From Dermacentor variabilis (Eukaryota; Arthropoda; Arachnida; Ixodida; Ixodidae), in the NCBI RefSeq assembly GCF_050947875.1, contig NC_134568.1, forward strand, positions 258,303,115 to 258,367,114: a stretch of DNA of 64,000 nt, in the 5' to 3' direction. Both the position numbers and the translations under genes were made by a program. Below are positions 55,701-64,000 of the stretch, one piece after another (the first letter of the stretch is position 1; each line of letters begins with the position of its first letter). Below the pieces are notes generated by a model that was not told the DNA's origin, made no database searches, and saw only the letters and a program-made list of their open reading frames with translations.

Positions 55701-58700
55701 AGCATGCTGCTGGAGTACAAGCCGAATGTTAATGCTGTCGATGCTGTAAGTAGCTGTTTCTTTTCTTCTCTTTGCTCTTTAACAAATTGGTGCCAATTTC
55801 ACGCACCAAGTTCAGTGGCTCAGCAGCTGCTATACTCTACTGCTGATTACGAAGTTGTGGGTTTGATTCCCAGCTGTAGCAGCCAACTTCTGATGGAAGC
55901 AGAATGCAAAAAAATTATCAGTACATGTTCAGCGGTCAAAAAGGAATTGGCTGCCCTCTGCTGTCATATATCTTGTAGTCGAAGTGTAACAATAGGATAT
56001 AAAACCTCAAGAGCATAAGTGTAAAGATATCTCTTTACCTATGGTCTTATTACTTCTTATTTCTCCTAATGACATTTCGGCAACTTGATACTCATATTGA
56101 CTGCCATAGGTAATATTAGTGGCCTGTACTTTTCTGTATTGTGATATAAAATTATACATTCAACTGCCGTTAATTCGACCCTTGTGGGACCGCAAGGTTT
56201 GGTCGAATTAACAAACGGCGATAAAATGGAAAAATTCAAATCTTTTTTATTGCTTCAAGAAGTCTGTCGTCGTCGACAGAATACTACAATATAGTATGTA
56301 TTACAAAATTATATATATGTCATCGTCGGTCAGTGGCCCACAGACCTCAACACTGCTATCGGTGCTGGCAAAATCCTCAGAGGAGACATCACCCAGGGAA
56401 CAGCACAGGCTACCATCATTGAAGGATAGGTTGCTGCATTCACCATTGTCACCTAGGGAAGCAGTAGTGCTGTCGGCTGAATTTCTTGTTTTCATTCTTT
56501 TAGTGACCACCACGCACATGATGAGGCACCGGTGGGGGTTGAATTAACTGAAGCTGAATGCCCTTGTGTTTAAATTAAGTTTTCCTTCCCTAGCAATATG
56601 TTGCTTGCCATAACTTTCTTGTGCATTAGAATTAAGTGAAAAGCCAAATTAACTGAAGTTGAATTAACAGCAGTTGATTGTATATGCATCTATCTCAACG
56701 TTGCATGAAAAGTTAGCCTGCACAGACTGCATGAAAAATGTAGGCTTAGCATCTCCCACAGCTTCAAATATGTACTGTATTTTTCCGAATAGAGTCCACC
56801 TCCATGTATAGCCCGCACCCGCTAGTACAATACCTAGAAGAGAAAGAAAAAAAGCCACATGTATACTGAGCGAAAATAGAGAGTTTTAGAATAGGGGCCC
56901 CAAACGTTTTGGGGCCCCAAAGAAATAGCGTCGAAGCCACTGCGCATGTGCAAGACGCAAACTCCGTTTGGGTTTTGCGTTGGGAACGCTATTTCACCGA
57001 TTTAGCGGGAGCCCAAATAGCGCCCCCAAAAGCTTTGCGTCGGCAAACATGGCGGCACCCATCGAAGCGACGGCTCTAACCTAGCACAAAACTGGGTTCG
57101 ATTCGCGGTAACGCGTGAAGTTCGCAAGCTAGGAGAAGTGAGTGCGGTTATCGCTTTCTCTCAACTAGCATGTGTTATGAAGATTGACTCATTAGACGCC
57201 GCTGATTTTGAATTCGATTGTGTATTTTATGGCTCGTAGGCCTAACGCGGCTAAGCTTGGCTGGTGAAGGCTAGTAAAGTTGGTTTGCTCCAAACTAAGC
57301 GCAACTAATTGTTTGCTGCTTACAGAGAATAACCTCTAAATTGTACTTAAACGCAAATACACGCAAGTAAAAATTATTATTCCTATCATAAAATAGTATA
57401 TTTTATTTAATTATTTCTAATAGTTTTTTTTGACGCCGTAGTGGCGCTGTCAGCGCAAGATGCTATCCGCAAACGTCAAACCCTATTCTAAAACTCTTCA
57501 CTCCTACGTGCCCCAACGCTAACACCCGCAAAGCTCTTTGGGGCCCCAAACTATTGGGGCCCCTATTCTAAAACTCCCTAATAACTGCATACAACGCTTA
57601 AAGTTTTGTAAAGACAGTTTCCCATTGCGGATGCACGACTCGTCCATGCCGTATCTTCAGCTTGCAGCTCTGTTCCCTGCCTCTTCGGTGATGCTGATAA
57701 TCCTCAGCTTGTGCTGCACTGTGAAGCATTGCTGTTGAATTCAGCCCCTCATGATCCGAGTTCTGGTTTGCCAGCGCAGCTTGTACTATTGACGCAGCCA
57801 AAACGCAAAATGGTGACCCGTAAAGAGAAGGAGAATGGATGACTGGGAAAAAGGGAAAAAGGGAGTTTCAAGGTGTGGGGGTGGAGTTCCCTAGGAGATA
57901 ACTAAACTTTATGTGGTGGCAAACTTCACCTTAAAGGGCCCCTCACCAGGTCTGGCCATATTTAACAGACAATCGCAGTGTATATTTATGGGAGAAAGCA
58001 GGGAAGGAACACTGCTTGCAGACGCTAGTCGAGGCAAAGGGAGAGAATGCCTCCATTGGCAGTGACACTCGCCTTCTGGCAGCATGGTAACAGGACAAGT
58101 AATTTCTTCCATCTCCTCCAATAATGAACTGATATGAAAAATTATTTAAGTAAAACACTCCTTAGGTGGTGTTTTACAAGTTCCACTGTAACCAAAATTT
58201 GCAATGGGGCCTGGTGGCATTTTTACAACTGCTAGTAGGTACAGCGGGGCGTGGCGTTTCTCGCGGCGCTTGACATTGCTGCCCAGGTGCGAGTAAGAGT
58301 GGGTGCGAGAGAAAAAAATCTGGGAGCCTTTACTCCTTGAATATGTGACTTTGCCTAGGCACTGCGGAGGAGGTTTCTTAGCGTGTGTTGTATGAGTTTG
58401 TCCCCTAGACATGCCGGCATTGAGGAGTGCGGTCGAGCTTGTTTACACTCCGCCGCTGGCTGCCCGCGTGGTGAGGCAGTGGGCACAGATGCGCAATTTG
58501 GTGATTGCTGTGTCTGAAGGGGCAAGGTTCTGAATGGTGTTGTATAAGTCGTGGGTCGCTTTTTTTCATTGTGATGATAGATTGCATTTTTTACAAGCAC
58601 TGCTCCAGGAGGGCACATGTAACCGGCAAACGGAGGCCTGAGGATAGAACCTGAGGTTATAATAAAGCAGGCGGCACAGGATCTCCTGGGCACCCAAGAG

Positions 58701-61700
58701 GTAACAGGGGGATCAAAGCTGGAAGCAGGGCAGCCCGTGGGTTGGGGCCGCGGAGGCAGAAGCGTGCCAGGGGTTGTTCGCATAAAAATTGGCTCTCCAT
58801 GATTGTCATAGTGCGGTATTATTATTCGATTCGGCGAAGCACTGATCAACGGGCCCCAAAAGGGTCATAGTAATAGGAACTGACGAGCAAGGCAGTTATT
58901 GCTGGCCACTCAGGAAAGCGGCCGAAAGAAGTCGAAGGCAGATTTAGAGATTGTTGCCTTTTTGTCGTCGGCACAACCATGACACCCTGACAGCTTTTTG
59001 TAGGAGTCCCTGTGTATCCTCTGCCCCGCGCGTGTATTGAGAAGCTTGCTAAGAAGGCAGGGGTGCGAATACTCCGAAATATGTGGTGTGTCTCTGCAAT
59101 CCTATGTCCACAAAGCGCTGACAGTGTATGTGGTGCTTCTGTGGAATCCCGTGTCCATGAATAGCTGATCGTGTACGTGTGCCGACAGCACAGTATGGCC
59201 AGCGCCCGAAGTTTCTGCGCAGGTGCGAGTAAGAGTGGGTGCAAAAGAGAAAATCTGGGGGCCTTTGCTCCTTGAATATGTGACTCTGCCTAGGCACTAC
59301 AGAGGAGGTTTCTTTGCACGTGTTGTACGCGTTTGTCCCCTAGACATGCCAGCATTGCGGAGTGCGGTTGAATTTGTTTACGCTTCGCCGCTGGCTGCCC
59401 GCCCGGTGAGGCAGTGGGCACGGACGCCCCTTTGGTGATCACTGTGTCTGAAGGGGCAAGGTTCTGACTGGTGTTGGATAAGTTGTGGGTCGCTTTTTTC
59501 GTCGCGACAATAGATTGGATTTTTTACAAGCACTGCTCCAGGAGGACACATGTAACCGGCAAACGGATGCCTCAGGAGAGCACCTGAGGTTATAATGAAG
59601 CAGGTGGCGTAGGATCTCCAGGGCACCCAAGAGGTAGCGGGGGGATCAAAGCTGAAAGCAGGGTGGCCCGTGGGTTGGGTCTGCGGAGGCGGAAGGGTGC
59701 CAGGGGGTGTTCGCATAAAAAATTGGCTGTCGGCTATCGCGGACAGCCGATCTTATACACCCCTGGCACGTGCAGGCCTTGGCAAGCCCCAACCAACGGA
59801 CAAGTCCGGGTTCTAGCTTTGGCGTCCCCATCGCCACTTTGGTGTCCTGGAGGCGCCGCCAATAATGCGAAATAATGACACAATGAGTAAAAATGATTGA
59901 TGTTGAGTAAATGAGTAAAAAGCATGATTGAATAAATATAATTACAGTAAAACCTCATTAATTCGAAATCCCAGATAATTAGAAGGTTTTCTGTGGTGCC
60001 ATATTTTCCAATGTAAATTTGATCGGATAATTCGAACCGGCGGCCTAGGCCAAACCGGTTAATTCGAAGATTTGTTGTGCTATGCGGCAATTCCCAATCC
60101 CCATTTCACCGCAAACCCGACGAAACGACGGCCATTTGGAGCTGCGAGGTGAGGCCACATAGCAGTCGTGATTATCTTAGATGAAGTGCCCAACCCGTAG
60201 TACTACTAGCACAAAAATCAGTCCACGGTACGCGCCGCGCACCGCCGAAACGCGTGCCTGCAGAGGAGACATGCTTCACTGCAACACAGCAGGAATACCG
60301 GTTTTTGTCACGTGCTGGCGTATCCCACTCCGCACACTCCTCGCAGTCGCAGCGGTCACAGCGTCAGCGCGTGTTCCGTGCCGCTGCCACTGGCTGCCGT
60401 TCGCGAATTCTCTCTCCGCGCCTGTGGCGACGTGTGTGCGCGCAACGCTGGTCTGCGCCGTTTCTTTGTGTGCGGTGGTTAGGGGTGTTGCAGCTAGCGT
60501 GGTGTTCTGTTTTTTTTTTTTTTGAACTGTACAGAAGTTCCAGTGAGTGAAGATGCCAAAGTATAAGACTTTAATGCTGCTGCAGAAGTTCTGCTTGATC
60601 CAAGAAGCTGGTAAGAACGTGTGTTCCAAGACCAAGTTAGCTGAAAGGCGCAATGTGCCCCTCTCGACATTGTCCACAATATTGAAGAACAAGTCGAGGG
60701 TACTGGAGGCCTACAGCAAAACATATTCTTCGAAGCGGTTGCGAGTACGGGCTCCCACCTGCCAAGACGTGGAATCAGCTTTACTTCACTGGCTGCAGAA
60801 AGCAAACGCAGCCCACCTTCCCGTCAATGGAACGATACTGCGGGTCTACAACTTGGGCACGAAGAGTTCAAGTGTAGCAGTGGATGGTTCAGCCGTTTTA
60901 AAGAGCGCAATAATTTGACCTTCGTAGCCGCCTTTGGCGAGAGCGGCAGCGCAAACGAGAGCGTCGTCGACGACTGGAAGAAACACATGTTGGCTCCGTT
61001 GCTTATCGAGTACGGTGCAGACGATGTGTACAACCTTGACGAGGCAGCCCTTTTTTACAAGATGCTGCCCACAAAAACGTTCGCAGCAAAGGACACTGTA
61101 GTCAAAGGCCGAAAGCAGGGCAAGGGAAGAATTACCGTTCTGTTCGGCTTGAACATGTGGGGTAAACACAAGCTGCCACTACTCGTAGTTGAAAGAGTGG
61201 GAAGCCTCGCTGCTTTAAAAATGCACGTCTGCCGCCAAAGGATGAGTTTATCTACCGGCACAACAAAAAAGCCTGGGTAACAGGCGCAATAGTTGAAGAT
61301 TATGTTCGGCAGCTTGACCGCAAGTTTGCAGCCATAGGCAGGAATGTACTCTTCCTTCCTCCGAACACCACGTCGATCTCGCAACCAATGGACCAAGGCG
61401 TCATTCACCACACGAGGAAGATTTACCACCACCACCTGCTCAAGCGCATGCTCCTTTGCTACGACAACGGCAAGGAGTACTCCATCGACCTCCTCGGAGC
61501 CATATGTCTTATTGTGTATGCATGGACGCAAGTGGAACCTACTTTGATCATGCAATGTTTTGAACACGCTGGCTTCTCGAAGGAAAGCACCGTGAATGCT
61601 GATGCTGACTATTCATGTGCACTTGATGAAGAAGGAGCCGAGTATTGCGACCGCATCGATGCACTCTGCGCAGAGGATAGCGAATCTGGTGCAGTCGGCT

Positions 61701-64000
61701 TCGCCGAGTAGCTGAACTTTGAAAATGATTAACAAACGTGCTACTCAGACTTGGAGAGTGAAGGTACCGCTGATGCGACCATGTTCGATGACAGCGACGA
61801 CGATGACACTAACGAGCCCTCCCGAGCACCCGCTCTTCGGGAAGTTATTGGATTGCTGAACATTATCCTCAGTTTTGTTGAGTGCCACGGTGGAAATTCT
61901 CAATTGCTGCACGTAGTTGGCCAACTAGTAAACATGACTCTTGGAGCCTTGAACTGCAGGACGCGGCAAACCAGCATCTCTGATTACTTTTAAGTAATCC
62001 AAAGATCGCCAAATAAAGGTAGCGAATTCCTGCAGTGAAGTTATATGCCTGGGTTGCATTTTTTTCTCTGTTTGGTTAATTCGAAAACCCGCTTAATTGG
62101 AAGATTTTTTGCAGTTCCAATGACTTCGAATTAACAAGGTTTTACAATACGTCCATCCGCCAACTTGCGACGCTAAGTTCAGCGCTACCGTGCCCAGCGA
62201 CTTCTGCTGGCACGCCTAGGGACAAACGCATACAACACGCGCTAAGAAACTCCTCCGTAGGGCCTAGGCAGAGTCGCATATTCAAGGAGCAAAAGGCCCC
62301 ACATTTCCTCTCGCGCACACGCTCACATCTCCGATGTCTCCGCAAGTGCCATGCCCCGCTGTACCTACTAGCAATTATAAATATGCGGCCTGGTGACGGG
62401 CCCTTTTGGATGCAGCTTCACGGCAGTGTGAAGCGTGCTGCTGTGAAGCCACAGCCCAAGGCGAAATTCATATACAACTCGCACCCCAACACCACTGCTG
62501 TTTTTTTTAATTTTTGGTATGAGTAATACAAGCAATACTACAGTATTTGTAGTAACATAAGGAAAACTGACGCCCTTGGAAGCTTGAAGAGAATTGTTGC
62601 AGAAAACAGCAGATTTATTTGTTTCTTTTTAACAGCTGCACAATAGCAACAGCTAAAAGTTCATGCTGAGTGTTGACATAACTTTGCTCATTACTTACAG
62701 GATGGTTACACTGCATTGGCCATTGCCTGCAAAGAAGGATTTACTGATATCGCTGTCTCTTTGTTGAACGCTGGGGCCTATGTCAACATGCACGATCGCA
62801 GTGGAGACACGAATCTGATCCATGCAGCGAAAGCTGGGAATTTTTCTATTGTGGATGTCTTGCTGAAAAAGTATGCTGACATTGATGTACAAGGCATGGT
62901 GAGCAGTTCTTTCTTTATGTGCACACACATAATAAATTTAAGGACCCTCTCTTCTCTAGAGAAATGAAGAAACAACTGTTAAGGCAATCGAATATCATGC
63001 CAGTTTAACTGAAAACACCATAGAACATACTTGGAACAGTACTTCTCAATCTAAGATGTATTTAGGTACCAGGAATGCTGACGGTTCAGAGCAAAAATGG
63101 TACTTGCTTGAGGTGGATGAGTGGAAGTTATGCCTGTGCCATATACATCAACTGCATTTCCTCCTAGACATGCTTGACGTGTTTGAGAAGCTTTGCTAAT
63201 TTTGGAAGCTATGCAACCATCACACAATAGAAGTTCCTCCGTGTAGAATTTTGTTACTGAGCAAAACACATTTAAAGGATTACAAACAATGAGAAGCTCC
63301 TTATTGTGGACAAAACTATGTTCTATTTGATGAGAACTAACGCATTTACAATGGCAACTTCTGTTCACATTATCACAAAAAAAGTAAAGGCCAACCAGGT
63401 ATTCCTACCAAAGACGCTGACCTTATTTGGGTGTAGCACATGTTCACGTCAACAGACTATCACTACAAAGCGTTGGTTCTGTTAGTTTTGTGCAATTTTC
63501 TCTAATTTTTCTTATCACCAAGCTCTTGCTGGATACCTCCAAAAGAGAATCTTTTAATTCTTATTATAATCCCGTTTTTCTCCAAGACATTCTGGTTTGT
63601 CAGTTTCTTTGTGGATTATTTCTGCATGTTCTCTGTGTATTATCATTCTTTCTGCTGTAATCACATGACTACAATGTTTCCTCTTTTAGGACAGAAAAAC
63701 TGCTCTTTATTGGGCAGTAGAGAAAGGGTACACTGACATTGTACGCACCATTCTGAATGCCAATCCAAATCTCGAATTGGCGACGAAAGTAAGACTGCTA
63801 ATTTATTTGGCTAGTTTTTCACTAGATGTTTTGCGAGAGGTCCGTAGTCCTAACCGCCCTCCCCTCACTTTTTCTGTCTAGGATGGAGACACTCCATTGA
63901 TGAAAGCAACGAGGATCCGTAATACGGAGATAGTACAGATGTTGATTGATAAGAAAGCAAAAGTTTCTGCAACAGACAAGGTGAGAATGCTTTGCTTAAG
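40591..64000 (+). CDS. KIDINS220-like: Kidins220/ARMS-like ankyrin-repeat scaffold protein, N-terminal part (gene continues beyond the window)
   Basis: Nine coding exons: 40591-40698, 40819-40917, 41180-41278, 44076-44273, 53367-53465, 55647-55745, 62701-62898, 63690-63788, 63882-63980, all GT-AG in phase 0, 366 codons. After a 36-residue N-terminus come ten ankyrin repeats of 33 residues. The repeat wording is that of Kidins220: [39 protein letters not shown], [75 protein letters not shown] and [14 protein letters not shown]. Kidins220 is a membrane scaffold with ankyrin repeats, a KAP P-loop NTPase domain with membrane segments and a long C-terminus; in vertebrates it couples neurotrophin receptors to MAPK signalling. 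Everything after the ankyrin region lies outside the window. Confidence 0.93.
40819..40917 (+). CDS. KIDINS220-like: Kidins220-like exon 2, ankyrin repeat
   Basis: 99 nt, phase 0, acceptor tttgtag, donor gtaagc. Encodes [20 protein letters not shown] and [13 protein letters not shown]. Confidence 0.93.
41180..41278 (+). CDS. KIDINS220-like: Kidins220-like exon 3, ankyrin repeat
   Basis: 99 nt, phase 0, acceptor tctgcag, donor gtgagc. Encodes [20 protein letters not shown] and [13 protein letters not shown]. Confidence 0.93.
41279..44075 (+). other. Kidins220-like intron 3
   Basis: About 2.8 kb, AT-rich, with one old antisense SINE (42705-42864). No other coding or inverted-repeat structure seen. 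Confidence 0.5.
42705..42864 (-). mobile_element. Diverged, head-truncated Ruka-type SINE, antisense
   Basis: Read on the minus strand it follows the body of the SINEs at 2921 and 48382 (TTGATTTAGGTGCACATTAA, GGCATGCCTCATTATCAGAT, TTTGGCATGTAAAA) with many substitutions. The tRNA-like head is absent. An older copy. Confidence 0.7.
44076..44273 (+). CDS. KIDINS220-like: Kidins220-like exon 4, two ankyrin repeats
   Basis: 198 nt, phase 0, acceptor tctag, donor gtgaag. Encodes [20 protein letters not shown], then [20 protein letters not shown] and AKVNSGDK. Confidence 0.93.
45943..46006. repeat. (AT)n microsatellite
   Basis: Alternating AT of about 64 nt, followed by a short GCACACACACA run. 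It lies about 110 bp left of the hAT element. Confidence 0.95.
46551..48880 (+). pseudogene. hAT-like transposase with several frameshifts, stops and a SINE insertion
   Basis: Segments in order but in different frames: a BED-finger-like stretch ([20 protein letters not shown] with CxxC, second His pair lost), [40 protein letters not shown], a catalytic-type segment [20 protein letters not shown] near 47025-47080, [20 protein letters not shown] at 47310-47390, and the dimerisation block [20 protein letters not shown] near 48790-48850. The SINE at 48382-48618 interrupts the reading frame at KEEAIN. Not functional. Confidence 0.8.
48382..48618 (+). mobile_element. Ruka-type SINE inserted in the hAT transposase, with target duplication
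   Basis: Full-length copy with tRNA-like head and a short ATTATT tail, nearly identical to 2921-3157. Flanked by AAGCAATCAACA at 48370-48381 and 48619-48630. The duplication lies inside the hAT coding sequence, so the SINE is younger than the hAT element. Confidence 0.92.
49684..49753 (-). repeat. (AAT)n tail of the LINE (ATT run on the plus strand)
   Basis: About 70 nt of uninterrupted ATT. On the minus strand it directly follows the LINE 3' region ending GGGGATGCCATTAA, so it is best explained as the element's repetitive 3' tail that has since expanded. Confidence 0.8.
49887..52116 (-). pseudogene. LINE reverse transcriptase remnant
   Basis: Seven or more open fragments in different minus-strand frames together follow the order of a LINE ORF2: linker, fingers ([20 protein letters not shown]), palm ([26 protein letters not shown]), thumb and C-terminal region ([20 protein letters not shown]). 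Multiple stops and frameshifts make it inactive. Confidence 0.8.
52956..52997. repeat. Perfect 18-bp hairpin
   Basis: GACATCATGCATACATGC, a 6-nt spacer, then GCATGTATGCATGATGTC. It lies just beyond the 5' end of the antisense LINE. Confidence 0.9.
53367..53465 (+). CDS. KIDINS220-like: Kidins220-like exon 5, ankyrin repeat
   Basis: 99 nt, phase 0, acceptor atgcag, donor gtcagt. Encodes [20 protein letters not shown] and [13 protein letters not shown]. It follows a 9.1-kb, transposon-rich intron. Confidence 0.92.
53782..53872 (+). repeat. 91-bp direct repeat, member 1 (member 2 at 55352-55442)
   Basis: Shared ATAGTCTTTTTTTATTAGTC ... TTTAGGTACTTTCTAATGCA, about five mismatches over 91 bp by eye. 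The two copies flank a 1.5-kb stretch. Confidence 0.85.
55352..55442 (+). repeat. 91-bp direct repeat, member 2 (member 1 at 53782-53872)
   Basis: Same unit and orientation as 53782-53872. Confidence 0.85.
55647..55745 (+). CDS. KIDINS220-like: Kidins220-like exon 6, ankyrin repeat
   Basis: 99 nt, phase 0, acceptor ttgcag, donor gtaagt. Encodes [20 protein letters not shown] and [13 protein letters not shown]. Confidence 0.92.
55811..55940 (+). mobile_element. Old Ruka-like SINE, head well preserved
   Basis: Head with TTCAGTGGCTCAGCAGCTGC (A-box region) and GTGGGTTTGATTCCC (B box), followed by a degraded body (GATGGAAGCAGAATGCAAAA) that parallels the Ruka body. No target duplication resolved. 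Confidence 0.6.
56157..56680 (-). mobile_element. Tigger-derived non-autonomous element (524 bp)
   Basis: Inverted ends CATTCAACTGCCGTTAATTC and GAATTAACAGCAGTTGATTG with TA on both sides (56155-56156 and 56681-56682). The minus strand keeps a transposase-tail-like reading ([20 protein letters not shown]) at 56301-56519. The rest of the transposase is absent. Confidence 0.8.
56878..57579. mobile_element. MITE with GGGGCCCC-rich inverted ends (702 bp)
   Basis: Ends AGAGAGTTTTAGAATAGGGG and CCCCTATTCTAAAACTCCCT, continuing inward for about 45 bp as inverted repeats that themselves contain a GGGGCCCCAAACGTTTTGGGGCCCC-type palindrome. A 3-bp AAT flanks both sides (56875-56877 and 57580-57582). 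The terminal motif CCTATTCTAAAACTC recurs subterminally near 57482. No transposase. Superfamily uncertain (a 3-bp duplication would fit PIF/Harbinger). Confidence 0.75.
58284..58794 (+). repeat. Direct duplication, copy A (511 bp)
   Basis: Begins CAGGTGCGAGTAAGAGTGGG and ends TTCGCATAAAAATTGGCT. Matches 59220-59728 with scattered differences. The antisense open frames here are not supported as genes. Confidence 0.85.
59220..59728 (+). repeat. Direct duplication, copy B (509 bp)
   Basis: Same start and end motifs as copy A, offset by about 936 bp. Confidence 0.85.
59945..62147 (+). mobile_element. Tigger/pogo element, almost full length, dead
   Basis: Left end CAGTAAAACCTCATTAATTC and right end GAATTAACAAGGTTTTAC, flanked by TA (59943-59944 and 62148-62149); the last two bases of the right end have decayed. 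Subterminal TTAATTSGAAG repeats at both ends. Encodes the broken transposase at 60553-61993. Confidence 0.87.
60553..61993 (+). pseudogene. Tigger-like (CENP-B/pogo) transposase with frameshifts and lost second catalytic Asp
   Basis: The ATG at 60553 begins [20 protein letters not shown], the first helix-turn-helix; a CENP-B-type second one follows ([20 protein letters not shown]). After a frameshift near 60850 comes the DDE domain with [20 protein letters not shown] (first Asp) and, after another shift, [20 protein letters not shown]. The usual VDNCPAH block with the second Asp is deleted between LFL and PPNTT. A premature stop at 61709-61711 separates the acidic C-terminal part, which ends [12 protein letters not shown] at 61993, again a PCNA-binding-like QxxIxxYF motif. 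Confidence 0.85.
62170..62407 (-). repeat. Third, inverted partial copy of the duplicated repeat
   Basis: Read on the minus strand: GCTAGTAGGTACAGCGGGGC ... TTGCTCCTTGAATATGCGAC ... GCCTAGGCCCTACGGAGGAG, parallel to copy A from about 58214 to 58400. Confidence 0.75.
62701..62898 (+). CDS. KIDINS220-like: Kidins220-like exon 7, two ankyrin repeats
   Basis: 198 nt, phase 0, acceptor ttacag, donor gtgagc. Encodes [20 protein letters not shown], then [20 protein letters not shown] and [10 protein letters not shown]. Confidence 0.93.
62899..63689 (+). other. Kidins220-like intron 7
   Basis: About 0.8 kb, AT-rich, no element or additional exon recognised. Confidence 0.6.
63690..63788 (+). CDS. 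KIDINS220-like: Kidins220-like exon 8, ankyrin repeat
   Basis: 99 nt, phase 0, acceptor cttttag, donor gtaaga. Encodes [20 protein letters not shown] and [13 protein letters not shown]. Confidence 0.93.
63882..63980 (+). CDS. KIDINS220-like: Kidins220-like exon 9, ankyrin repeat (last in window)
   Basis: 99 nt, phase 0, acceptor gtctag, donor gtgaga at 63981. Encodes [20 protein letters not shown] and [13 protein letters not shown]. The next exon lies beyond the right edge. Confidence 0.92.

Larger units (their letters stand above)
57932..62407. mobile_element. Composite repeat block bounded by AAAGGGCCC-type inverted ends
   Basis: The left end TTAAAGGGCCCCTCACCAGG at 57931 and the right end CCTGGTGACGGGCCCTTTT at 62389-62407 are inverted counterparts. 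Between them are two direct copies of a 510-bp segment, a third partial copy in reverse orientation next to the right end, and the Tigger-like element at 59945-62147. Whether the outer ends belong to one original element is not certain. Confidence 0.5.

Noticed and set aside
58355..59244. Antisense frames of 132-164 codons
   Set aside because: They lie in a duplicated repeat, differ between copies by frame breaks and show only Pro/Cys-rich low-complexity protein.

Overview
The window is animal nuclear DNA, almost certainly from a hard tick (Ixodidae). The protein-coding exons are short islands with GT-AG introns, the introns hold most of the sequence, and several copies of a tRNA-derived SINE that I recognise as the tick family Ruka are present; two of these have intact target-site duplications. 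There is no bacterial, phage or CRISPR character. I did the splicing by hand from GT/AG sites, phase continuity and protein-family conservation. Coding boundaries are therefore well supported, but transcription starts and untranslated exons are not.

Layout: (1) 2400-27381, plus strand: a complete 13-exon NDRG-family gene (catalytically dead alpha/beta hydrolase fold), 394 codons plus stop if all exons are joined, with two symmetric small exons near the C-terminus that each encode a basic RRxSS-type site. (2) 29184-38415, minus strand: a complete 3-exon SLC10-family transporter of the P3/P5 (SLC10A3/SLC10A5) type, 426 residues, with signal peptide, five N-glycosylation sequons and an intact ETAIQN sodium-site motif. 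(3) 40591 to beyond the right edge, plus strand: the first nine coding exons of a Kidins220/ARMS-like gene, 366 codons with ten ankyrin repeats. Every repeat exon is exactly 99 or 198 nt in phase 0.

Genes 1 and 2 are tail to tail, with candidate poly(A) signals about 230 bp apart. Genes 2 and 3 are head to head, with about 2.2 kb between start codons. That gap holds a candidate initiator plus YY1-like promoter, an 18-codon upstream ORF and a tandem duplication that copies a strong candidate splice donor.

The introns are a transposon graveyard. NDRG intron 7 has a three-part nest: a pogo-like element with perfect 26-bp inverted ends, carrying a second Tigger-like element and a third inverted-repeat element. 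SLC10 intron 2 has an antisense LINE fragment of RTE type. Kidins220 intron 4 has a dead hAT element split by a Ruka-type SINE, followed by a larger LINE whose 3' tail is a long ATT/AAT run. Kidins220 intron 6 has Tigger-derived and GGGGCCCC-ended miniature elements, a three-copy repeat block and a second Tigger-like element. No intact autonomous transposase was found.
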